64,000 nt of DNA from NCBI RefSeq assembly GCF_000204055.1, contig NW_006768774.1:906134-970133 (forward strand), read 5' to 3'. Each line of letters begins with the position of its first letter. Position 1 is the stretch's first letter. The translations under genes were made by a program, and so were the position numbers. This stretch comes from Melampsora larici-populina 98AG31 (Eukaryota; Basidiomycota; Pucciniomycetes; Pucciniales; Melampsoraceae). The notes beneath the pieces are model-generated. The model ran no database searches. It had not been told where the DNA came from and was given only the letters and a program-made list of their open reading frames with translations. Shown in pieces: positions 19,191 to 28,648 of this stretch.

Positions 19191-21425
19191 TCAAAGCAGC
19201 CATTCTTTCCCTTCTTTATTCTCTTCTTCCGTGAACTCCCTCAGGTATCTCTCATATGCCCTGGACTTCCACCTTCCTTTCTCTACTATCTTCTCTAACG
19301 GCACCCCTTGATTCCGCAAGAATGAGGCTCCTCCGACTCTAAAGGAGTGCCCCGTCAAACCTCCAAGTCCATTGGCCTGCCAGGCCTTCATCAATTTCCC
19401 CATTACAGTCAAACCCGCGCTAATGCATAATTTGGGGAGACAAATTAAGCAATGCATTATCGCGGGTTATACAAATAGGCATAAGCCGTCAAAATGCATA
19501 ATTGTATGCAATTAGTATAAATGCATAAAAATGTTCAATGTGACAGGTTTTCATTGATATTGTATATAATTATACATTAACATGTTTTGTATCTTGTGCG
19601 GGTACAAAAGACAAGGTGTACTTTTATGAGTACAGCGAAGACAATTGCTGTTTGTGTGTAAAAACATGTTTATTGTACGTATATATGTAGTAAGCAACAA
19701 ATCCAATTGTTTGTTCAAATCATTTCAGAGTTGAGATCGGTTGTTTTTTTAAAAAAATCAGAAATTGATGATTGCTTATTGAAGGAGAAGAATAGATCGG
19801 ACTTCAGTTGGTGACTGTATTGTTGTAAAAGGTGATTGAGCTGGAAACCGGGAGGGGTAGCGGTCCCCTTGATGTGAGCTACAAGACCGTTGAGGTATTT
19901 CAATGCCTCAGCAGTGGTAGGTATGGATTCGGGTTTGATCGAAGTATCTTCGGACTCTTCTTGGGAGACATGAGCTTGTTCATGAATCTCCTCAGCAGTT
20001 GGAGTGTTTACAGATGATAGCGTTTTGTCTTCAGGATTTAGCAGCTCGGATATAGACATCCGATTCCTGGATGAGACTAAACCCAAATTTTGAAGGGATT
20101 GCAAGTCCTGTTCGAGGTTCAAACCTTCTGGAATGGGTAGGTTGGCAGGATCAAAGACAGGAAGCCTAAAGTTATGATAAAGATGACACAAGATAAACAA
20201 TCAAAAACTATCAGCAAAAGAAACTCATAAGCTAGAGAGGGTAAGGGAGAAACCTACACAATGCTCTCCTTGAAATCTATGATTCCTGCGTGGCCCCAGC
20301 AGTGCTGGATTGTTTTTGGAGTGACAGAATGCCAAGCCAACTTAGCCAGACGACATGCGGTAAGTACATCAATATCATACACTTTATTTGCAGTGTTACT
20401 GTCATCAAGGCGTTGGAGAGTGCGAGTAAGATATTGTTTGCAATAGTGACACTTGAAGGCATGAATAATGCCAGCATCGAGTGGCTGGACATGAGCTTTG
20501 AGGTTCGGTTGAAAGAACTCGAGCTTTATGTTGGTGAGGAGACTTGGTGGAACAGTGTGGCCAGCGAAGTTGTCAAGTAAACGTAAGATCTTCCTGCCTG
20601 CCGCTTGTAGGTCTCGATCCCACTTTGAGATCCACAACTCAAAGATTGCTGAGGCCATCCATGAGGTCAAGTTATGGTAGTAATCTATTCCGAGCTCAGA
20701 GGGTGTCTTCTTATTGAAGCAACATGGGGATTTCCACTGGCTGATGAACGTCAGAAAACGATTGTCCGATCCATTGGCGTTGGTAGTACACACAACCGTT
20801 ATGCGTGCTTTAGATCCTTTCACACCTGGGGCACTCTGACTGGATAAACCACGGTCAGGAGGCATCCTAAAGCATATGATAAAAGAGTCAGAACAAAAGT
20901 TCAGCAGAGAAGATCAGATCAGAAAAGCAAGAAAAGACTTACACGTAAAAAAGACCTGTTTCATCCATGTTATAGACATCACACTCTTTGTACTCAGCAG
21001 TGATCTTACGAATGTGATCCCTCTCAGCTGCCACTACCTCTGGACTAGCTGATGCGGCCTCACTGTGCTTTTTTATTTCACGGATGTTGTGACGTGCTTT
21101 GAATGAATCAAGCCATCCACCACCTAAGTTCAGCCACTCCTTGCTTGAGATCTTCTCGAGTCGAGCAAAGTGATACCATTTCTGTTGAAATGTCCAATCA
21201 ACCAAATGAGAAGATGAATTCAGTTCAATTGATTAGAAAAGAAATGAGTAGAGAAACTTACAGTGTTTAAAATTCATGTTTGAAGTAGTTCTATTCACAC
21301 GTTTAAATCAATAATCAAGAAGTGATCGAGGACGTGTGAAAGTAATAGTATGTGTCGCAATCAAGAAGTAATGCAATCAAGGCTATGTTAGTAATTGAAT
21401 GAGATCAATTGATTTAGGCGGATTC

Positions 21426-21983
21426 TGATTTACAAGAAAATGTTTTCACTTATAAGACTTGTAGAGTGCTCTTCGTTTCGTTTCTCTTTCCTCATCTTTG
21501 GGAAGAGAACGTACGTACCCTCAACTTCATATCCTTATCACATTTATTAACTTGTTTGTTTTTCTTTCTTATCTTTGTTACTAATAACCGGAGTAGCACT
21601 ATACGCTTCCGTCTAAGATCCTATCTATAAGATAGAATATTAACATCTCCTTACCTTTTGTATAGGTACAAATATTTTTCCTATCTCATGTTTCCTTATT
21701 TTTCCTTGTTGATTTATTTCAGTGTTGTTTATTTCTTTCAGGTCAGAGTCAGAGCTTTCATATCAGTGTTGTAGTAGGTCACACGCTTATCGTGCTATTG
21801 CACATTTCATCAGGTGAATAAAGATTATCTTTGGGAAGAGAACCACTATACACTTCCGTCTAAGATCCTATCTATAAGATAGAATATTAACATCTCCTTA
21901 CCTTTCATATAGGTCAGAGTCAGAGCTTTCATATCAGCGTTGTAGTAGGTCACACGCTTATCGTGCTATTGCACATTTCATCA
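21426..21983. mobile_element. Putative solo LTR with GATTC target duplication
   Basis: A block that starts TGATTTACAAG and ends CATTTCATCA is flanked by GATTC on both sides (21421-21425 and 21984-21988). This is the TG...CA form and 5-bp TSD of an LTR retrotransposon. The segments TCTTTGGGAAGAGAAC, ACTTCCGTCTAAGATCC and GTAGTAGGTCACACGCTTA each occur twice, so part of the LTR is tandemly duplicated with an internal deletion. No internal retroelement sequence is attached. Confidence 0.6.
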
Positions 21984-22007
21984 GATTCCACATCCCTTGA
22001 TTCCAAA

Positions 22008-23214
22008 CACTACACCAAATGTAATCTTTACCCGGCGGTAAGAGCATCCCCAGCCGCGTGCCGTAAACCGTGCTGTACGTAGATTTGGGGTATTTTTATC
22101 CACAGCCGCTACCCCCAAACACATACTTAGCTTGGGCAATTCTCTACGTGCGAGTCGAAATAGGCCAAATATGGTCTTTTTCCGCTCGCACCCCAAATCC
22201 CTCTGTACCTCACTTCTCCCATAAAATCCGACTTCCACGATCCGACTCTCCGCAAATCACACACCTCGATGATCAACTAATCCATAATACATCTCCCCTA
22301 TTGTGCTACAAACTGTACTGTAGGGAACCACGGCTGTAGATCGTTTGAAATTCATACCTCAAACCCTGCCCTAAACAATCTGTGCGACCCTCCGTACGTT
22401 ACAGATTTCCGGCACGGCTGGGGATGCTCTAAAGAAAACTACTGACATAGAAAAGTCCTGAGGCAACAGGAAGAGAGCTAAAAATCCGAAAAAATATGCA
22501 CCTTGTTCCTAGATGTTGGGGCGTCATGATGAGTATTCTTTTGTATTTTACACACAGATATTGGTTTATGTACTAACAATAAACGCTGAAAATCATCAAA
22601 AACTCACATGTAACAATACCTGAAATTTGGGTCATGAGTATGAAGACAATATTTTGTGGTCTAAAAACTTCAATAACTTTTGCAATTCTGCTCCAAATAA
22701 CTCGATTTTTGGTTCATTCAAAAGCTGAACTATTCTCCTTCACACTTCATACTGTTAGTAAGGTGCTATCTTCTCATGTAAACACTCTACATGTGTTCAA
22801 ACAGTTCTGCCTGAATAGCTCTGTAGGATTGTTTTTAGACCAGCTACAGATGTGATGTCTCAATGAAAAATGTAGAGGAAAGGCTCACCTTTTCAATGCA
22901 CTTCAAATCGAGTGATTTGATTCAGAACTGCAAAAGTTATTGATGTTTGAAGATTCCAAAATCCTGTCTTCAAAGTCAAGGGCCAAATTTCAGGTATTGT
23001 TACAGGTGGGTTTTTGATGATTCTCAGCCTTTATTGTTAGTACATTAACCAATATCTGTGTGTAAAATACAAAAAAATACTCGTCATGACGCCCCAACAT
23101 CTAGGAACAAGGTGCATATTTTTTCAGATTTTTAGCTCTCTTCCTGTTGCCTCAGGACTTTTCTATGTCAGTAGTTTTCTTTACCGCCCAGTAAAGATGA
23201 CATTTTGTGTAGTG
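22008..23214. mobile_element. CACTA-like foldback MITE inside the pogo element
   Basis: The ends CACTACACCAAATGT and, inverted, CACTACACAAAATGT are flanked by AAA (22005-22007 and 23215-23217), a 3-bp TSD as in CACTA elements. The inverted repeats continue for over 200 bases at high identity. Degraded inverted similarity reaches almost to the centre, so the element is one long hairpin. Removing the nested element at 22042-22429 leaves about 816 bp. It carries no transposase, and it supplies the artificial C-terminus of the pogo exon one open frame. Confidence 0.8.
22042..22429. mobile_element. PIF/Harbinger-like MITE, TIR GAGCATCCCCAGCCG, TAA target
   Basis: Inverted termini GAGCATCCCCAGCCG, with TGCCG further in, are flanked by TAA on each side (22039-22041 and 22430-22432). 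The 3-bp TAA duplication and GAGCATC-type ends fit PIF/Harbinger-derived MITEs. It interrupts the left arm of the CACTA-like element: the right arm of that element has the uninterrupted sequence GGCGGTAAAGAAAAC. Confidence 0.88.
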
Positions 23215-25214
23215 AAAGCAACTCGAATATTCTTAATTTCTCTTTGATTTGTTCGCCAGTAAAGAGTCGACCAGCCTTTTCACATTCACGGAGGTAATTG
23301 ACAAGAGGATCTTTGACTCGAGGGAATTTGAGCTCGGACTTGCGCTTGGTTTGACTACTAACACTACCAGCAGTGTCTCGAATTGAAGCTTCTTCTTTCA
23401 GCCAACGGCTGATGTTAAGCTGACTGATTCCTAATTCCGGATGTATTCTAGCAAAGCGTTGGACAGTTGCTGTTTGACTTTCACCATTCTTGTGATACCA
23501 ATTCATTAGCTCAACACGTTGATTATAAGTCAGGGTCTGTTTGGTGGCCCCGGATTTCCAATTCGTCCTTTTTGACTTGATTGGTTTTGATAAACAAGAC
23601 CAAGCCTTCTTTCCACTTCCGAGATCAAGAGAATCAGATGATTTTTGTTTAGTTTCTTCTTTTTTGTCCATCTTAATTTTGGCTTTTTTGGATAAAATCA
23701 ATTGATAACGTGAGATGACAGATTGTAATGCTTTGAATTCATGAAGACCAAGTAAACAGGGGTTGAATTCATCGAGAGACAAGAGTACATCTACTGTAAG
23801 CTGTTCAGTAACTAAATTTCCTTCGTCGTCAAGCCATTCTTGGTCTTCATAAGATAGAGTTTGGCCGCCAGCTTGATTGGATTTAATTTGATCAGCACGT
23901 GTTTGAGCTTCTTCTTTAAGGTTTTCAAGCCCTTGCTCCAGATGGTGTAAATTGTGTTCTTCAAACTGTAAATGTGGTGGGAATTGAGAGGGCTTGAGCT
24001 TGGATGGTGCAAGAAATATGATATTTCCAATTCGAGTGGCATGAATAGGATCTTCTGCAGTGAATTGAAGTGGTTCAACCCCCAGAGAGGGCACCTGGCT
24101 GTCTGACATCGCAGAAATTGTAGGACAGAATTGTTTGATTCAATTTCAAGGGGAAAAAATCCTTCCAACACGCTTTATAAGTATGTGTTTAGACTTTGGG
24201 GATCTCAAAAATTCTATGCATTATGGTTTTTGACATATTTATGCAATTAAGAAAAAAAATTGCCCGCACCAGTTGGGTGGAAGCCAAAACCTATGCATTT
24301 TTGCTGGTTATGCATGTGCGCGGGTATGCATGTGCGTGAGTGTGACTGTACTCCGCTCTTTGGCAACAACATGGCCACCCCTTTCCCATTGTAGTAGTTG
24401 CATAGGATTGAACTTCCTTCCGCGTAGTGGTCCCAGTGCCTTTTCAGTAACCTCTCTATCGCCCCAACCGGATCGAGCAGAGATTTGCATCTTCTTAAAC
24501 ATAAGTATTGAATTTTGCCTGGCTTAGCTGTTTTAGCTCCTTTCAACACAATTGAGATCTCTTCACCATCTTTTGACAACTTCACATCATTCAGTGTTAT
24601 TGCTTTTGCTAAATTCAATGGGACTAATTCCCCTAATTGAGCCATCCCCCAGAAGGCGACAAGGGCTACCGTTACGCACATCTCCATCACTTTGTCCCCG
24701 CGCTTCATTCCTCTCAGTAAACTTGCCAAATGCTTAATTTTCACTGCCTTCTTCTGGATCTTCATTGGTCTCGCCGCATCAATTGTTTTTCCCGCCTTTA
24801 TCAACAGTGTTATTGTCTTCTGATCTATCTCTGGGAACGGTTTGCGGTGGTAGAGATGCCACACCCTTAATCCAGCTAGATAAGACTCGATTGTTGACGG
24901 TTTGATTTCTTCTTTGTTCACCGGTTCACCTTCAGGCTTTGGCCCTGCCCACTCTATAAAACCTTTGACGGTCTCTCTCAACACCGGTAGGACTTGGTCT
25001 TGTGTGAACCCTTTACTTCGACCGTATGCTAACAGCTTTTTCACCCCTGAGTTATACTGTATCAACGTCTCCTTCGACCAACTGCCTCCTTTTACCATCA
25101 GCCTCTGTACTCTATCTTCATGTAAGGTCTCCACACCCTTCTTGTCCATAATAAACTATTTGATCTTCCTAAACTCATCTCCTCTTCCGTTCTCTCCTCC
25201 TAGGGTCCTTCTTC

Positions 25215-25807
25215 CTACTCCTGCCTCAAGTACGGTTGGAGGTCAATTGGCATATTGATTCGGATCTCCGTGTGCCATTCGAACCGAGTTGTGAAACCTC
25301 TCAAGAGCCCATCTGCTCTATTGTCGTTGGTCCCTACTCGTTCTTGCTTAATCAACAATTGGTATGAGGTGAGTAGTTTTTGGATTTGTTTCCACTCATT
25401 GTTCACTGCTCTATCTTTCGATCTAGAGTTTCTCATTGCCGCCTCGGTGGTTGTATTATCAGTCCACACTTTGAAACATCTCCCCTCTGTTTCAGCTATC
25501 TTAGCCACCATCAGGATTCCAAGTCTCACGGCGACTGTCTTGATCCAGACTATCTTCCGTTTCACTTCCTTCTCGTCTACATTGTTCCATCCTCCGAGTA
25601 ATCTAAACCTGCCCCAGTGGGTCCCAATCTTTACTCCTACCCCGTAAGACGTCAAAGCGTTGCCCACCCAATTGATGTCAACTGGTTTGACCGTCAGGAT
25701 GATTCTCATATTCTCAAACGTCGTGAGGACTTGCAGCCATTCCTCCAAATTGTCTCGCACCGGTTGGGATATGCCTCGTTCAGCGCTCGGCACCACCAAC
25801 ATAGATG
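25215..25807 (-). pseudogene. YR-A RNase H domain
   Basis: This would degrade RNA in the RNA-DNA hybrid. It aligns along its length with the RNase H of YR-B: VDINWVGNALTSYGVGV against VDVGWVGDASTGYGIGV, WTDNTTTEAAMRN, NNEWKQIQ and NRADGLLRG. Two acidic residues conserved in YR-B are lost, VGD to VGN and WAE to WIK, so activity is doubtful. The linker from RT to this domain is cut by the CCGAGG MITE. Confidence 0.8.
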
Positions 25808-25979
25808 CCTTGGATCGGGAGATCCGAGGTATCGTCGGATGCAAATCCTCGGACAGATCTTATCCGAGGTTTCTGTCCAAGGTATCATTATGCGCCCAAA
25901 ATTACCTTGGATCAAAACCTCGGATAGCTTCTGTCCGAGGTTTCAGATCCGAGAACGCCTCGGATTTCCCAATCCGAGG
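25808..25979. mobile_element. Small CCGAGG-rich MITE between RT and RNase H of YR-A
   Basis: The left end CCTTGGATCGGGAGATCCGA and the inverse of the right end (CCTCGGATTGGGAAATCCGA) match at 17 of 20 positions. TCCGAGG and CCTCGGA recur about ten times within 170 bases. Compared with YR-B, the sequence is an extra block in an otherwise collinear protein. No clear target duplication was found. Confidence 0.7.
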
Positions 25980-26590
25980 TTAATATGCTGGCAGTGCTGG
26001 TTTCGCCAAGGCTCTTTCCACACGTAGAGTTCTTTCATATAACACTTTATGTCTGGGAGGATATAAGTTAGGTGTCCAATTCTCCCTACAAATTTCTCCA
26101 CTTTTTCTTTCTTCCACTTTGCTCCTCCCAGCAGTTCTCTTATAGCGTCTATTCTCTCTTGCAATTTCTCTTCTGGGAGTCGTACTGTTTTATTAAGGCC
26201 GTTCCAAATGAAGCCTAAATATTTCTGTTCCTCAGCGAAATCAGCAAATTTGGTACTGTTGGTTTTCACTCCCATTCGGGCACTCAAATCTAGAAATGAC
26301 TTCATGTTTATTTCGCTCCCTTCTTCTCTCAGGATGAGGTTGTCGTCCACCCACCTGAAGATTTTCGGGATTCCCAGAGCTTTTACCATAATCTCCTTCC
26401 ACACATCTGCGGCCCTACCAAACGTGTCGCATCCTGCCACCCCGTCAAAACCAACCCTTGTGTCTACCCACAAAAGGCCTTCGAAATCTAAGATAAGTAG
26501 GAATTTCCACTGGGACAGGTGCGTAGGTATTTGCCTATACGCCTTCTCCCATTTGACATTACTATTTTTCAGGAAATTCGCCAGTGCATT

Positions 26591-26720
26591 CCATTCTACT
26601 GGAGTTTCGTGTGCTCGATGCATTATTACATCTCTAATACAAACCTTACTTAAACTTGGTATACTTAGTATGCCAGGTTTAAGTCTTGTACGGGAGGGGC
26701 GCCGCCGGCGGCTCGCCTGG
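26591..26720 (-). repeat. YR-B terminal repeat B2
   Basis: 130-bp direct repeat of 26952-27081. It contains an imperfect inverted pair, CTTAAACTTGGTATAC against ATGCCAGGTTTAAG, and the palindrome GCCGCCGGCGGC. Confidence 0.9.
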
Positions 26721-26734
26721 GTGGGTGGGTGGTA

Positions 26735-26948
26735 CTTTGAAACATAATATATGTTTGAGAACCGAACGATATGAGTTGTGTCGAAGATATCGCGAGATAT
26801 TGCTTGTGCGTGTGTGGTGGTGCGCTGGAAGAAATTTTCCCTGGTTTCCTGTTTCACTTGGGAAACTCTACAAGCATATCCTTATATCTCACTGCACAAC
26901 TCTGTTCCATGGAACTACACACCAAGTCGTGCCTTGGTTGGTGCTCAC
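26735..26948 (-). repeat. YR-B terminal repeat A2
   Basis: 214-bp direct repeat of 33833-34057. It begins CTTTGAAAC and ends TTGGTTGGTGCTCAC on the plus strand, with few mismatches and one 21-base length difference. It contains the near-palindrome ATATCGCGAGATAT. Confidence 0.9.
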
Positions 26949-26951
26949 AAT

Positions 26952-27081
26952 CCATTCTACTGGAGTTTTGTGTGCTCGATGCATTATTACATCTCTAATA
27001 CCAACCTTACTTAAACTTGGTATACTTAGTATGCCAGGTTTAAGTCTTGTACGGGAGGGGCGCCGCCGGCGGCTCGCCTGG
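26952..27081 (-). repeat. YR-B internal repeat B1
   Basis: Direct copy of B2, joined to A2 through three bases (AAT). The A2-B1 junction is the internal repeat block of the split-repeat layout. Confidence 0.9.
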
Positions 27082-27471
27082 TTTTGCGTGAGTGAGAAAT
27101 TCCCTTTCTCACCCCTGTAAAACCAGGTGCTCTTTGTCTCAGTCGCTCAAGAGGTGTGGGGCTCTTGGCTAACCCTTCTGTCGAGGTGAACCTGTGAGTC
27201 TCGGCCCGACGAGTTGACCCACACCTCACCGGAACTGCTTGGCAAGGAAAAACTTAGCCTTCCCCTTTCTATTTCTTCTTGGTCACCCGCAGTTACCTTG
27301 TGTATCCACAAGCCTCACCTTCTACACTCACAGCTCGCTTGCGTACAAACTTAATTTGTAATTGAACTCAAAACTTTGAACCAAAACTTTAATTGTTCCC
27401 AATACATTTGTAATAAACTAATCATTTAAATCTACGCTTGGTGGTTCCATTATACTGAACCTTGCCACAAC

Positions 27472-28648
27472 TTAATCTTGGCATCTTCTGTCTACCGCCC
27501 TGAGAAGGATTTTGGTTTCTTCCAGATCCTCCCGGTTATACGTTTTCAAGTATGTTTCAACTGCCGTCAATTTCCATCTGCCCGCCTTCATAATTCTCTC
27601 TTTCCTCCAGCCTAAACTCCAGCGTAGGGAGGCACCTCCTACCCTAAAGGAATGTCTGGACCATTTCCCATCCTGTGCACCTCTTTTTCCCCATATCTGG
27701 GCCACCTTCTCCATAAAAAGTTCTTTCCATAGCGGCTGTCTAACTTTTCCACCTCCTATACCAAAAAGTGCATCTGAGGTCTTCCTCGCTGGGATCTTAG
27801 CCATCATCCGCTCCAACGCTGCTACCGGATCCAGAACTGACGGCTGAGTTTCCAACCTATCTCGTCACCATCATCAATTGTATATCCCATCGGTCAGCCT
27901 CCACTCAAGACTTCCACCTGACTGCTTATGCTCACCTTATCTCCTGGGCTTCACCTGGCTTTGCGGTCTTTGCCTTCCATAGGCGTAAGATTGCCACCTT
28001 TGACTCCCCTTCGCCTTCGAAGTGTAAGCCGTCCACAGTGATCATTCCTTCTTCTCTCGACTGTCTTGTCAATTCTCCCAGGCGCATCATTCCCCAGAAA
28101 GCAACCAGGGCCGCTGTCGAGATCATTTCGTCTAATTCGTCTTTCCCCGCAAAGTTGAAGACTATGTGTAGGAGCTGCCTTACCATCACTGGCGTCTTCT
28201 CGTTTCTGACTATTGCTCCTTTGTCTCCCCTAAGCAGTTTCACCTCCTCCGCCCTCTCGGTTGCTCGTAAGATGCCTTTGATCATTCTTTGGTCTAAGTC
28301 CGGCGGTTTTAGTTTTGTCGCCATCTGCCAGGCGACTAATCCAGCCAGATACTTCTCCAGGGTCTTCGCCCTCACGGTCCGCTTTGCTGAGGTCTCTTTC
28401 GTTGAGATCGAGTCACCCGCCCATACTGGGAAACCGTAAACGTCATCATTCACCAAAGGAATTGCACTTCCCCAATCCCTTCCTAGGCTCTCTATGTACT
28501 GTTTATACTTCGACACCGCACTTGAATATCCTTGGAGTGTACTTTCCGCCCAAGTCCCGCTAACCATGTGTCGAGCCACACGTAAGGTTTCCTCATCTTC
28601 GATTTGCTCTTCTAATCTTTTGAAACTCGGTTTTTCTTTGCTACCCAT
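27472..28648 (-). CDS. YR-B tyrosine recombinase, one intron
   Basis: Integrates the circular cDNA by site-specific recombination, in place of a DDE integrase. Exon one ends in KTAKPGEAQEIR at about 27928. A GTGAGC donor and an acceptor at about 27853 join it in frame to ETQPSVLDPVAALERM. The catalytic set is complete: Arg in WGMMRLGEL, H and R in SRHSFRVGG, and a C-terminal Tyr in AVETYLKTY. The start region (SGTWAESTLQGYSSAVSKY) is the N-terminal core-binding domain. Its 5' end overlaps the RNase H frame slightly. No damage is evident in this gene, in contrast to YR-A. Confidence 0.88.

Larger units (their letters stand above)
19730..24109 (-). pseudogene. pogo/Tigger-family transposase, interrupted
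   Basis: Cut-and-paste transposase with DDD chemistry. Exon one (24109 to about 23220) holds a psq-type helix-turn-helix (TLTYNQRVELMNWYHKNG) and the start of a CENP-B-type DNA-binding domain (FTGEQIKEKLRIF). The domain resumes at about 21190 (EKISSKEWLNLGGGWLDSF). The catalytic core has YNMDETGLFY (first Asp), LRLLDNFAGHT (second Asp) and HVQPLDAGIIHAFK (third Asp), so the triad is intact. GT-AG introns are visible at about 20866-20941 and 20201-20254, and probably before 21190. A serine-rich tail ends at about 19730. Insertions at 21426-21983 and 22008-23214 lie between the two halves of the DNA-binding domain. The copy is unlikely to be active. Confidence 0.87.
19406..24348 (-). mobile_element. 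pogo/Fot-type DNA transposon inserted in YR-A
   Basis: The left terminus CAGTCAAACCCGCGC then ATGCATAA corresponds to the right terminus, which starts CAGTCA and has ACCCGCGC and ATGCATAA after about 17 extra bases. Both ends abut TA (19404-19405 and 24349-24350), the invariant target of Tc1/mariner/pogo elements. ATGCATAA words repeat inside both ends. The cargo is a spliced pogo transposase on the minus strand. A solo LTR and a foldback MITE interrupt the element. Confidence 0.9.
19191..25149 (-). pseudogene. YR-A tyrosine recombinase, split by pogo element
   Basis: This would integrate a circular cDNA copy by site-specific recombination. The N-terminal part (25149-24351) has the SAM-like core-binding region and the first catalytic-domain half. 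The C-terminal part (19403-19191) has GHSFRVGGASF, which supplies the H-x-x-R pair, and AYERYLREF with the nucleophilic Tyr. The catalytic Arg found as GMMRLGEL in YR-B is Gln here (GMAQLGEL, about 24640), so the enzyme should be inactive even without the insertion. The pogo element entered at a TA inside a Val codon; the two halves are otherwise in frame. Confidence 0.85.

Noticed and set aside
26686..27120. Plus-strand open frames over the YR-B repeats
   Set aside because: They are shadows of the A2/B1/B2 repeats and recur at 33825-34220 for that reason alone.
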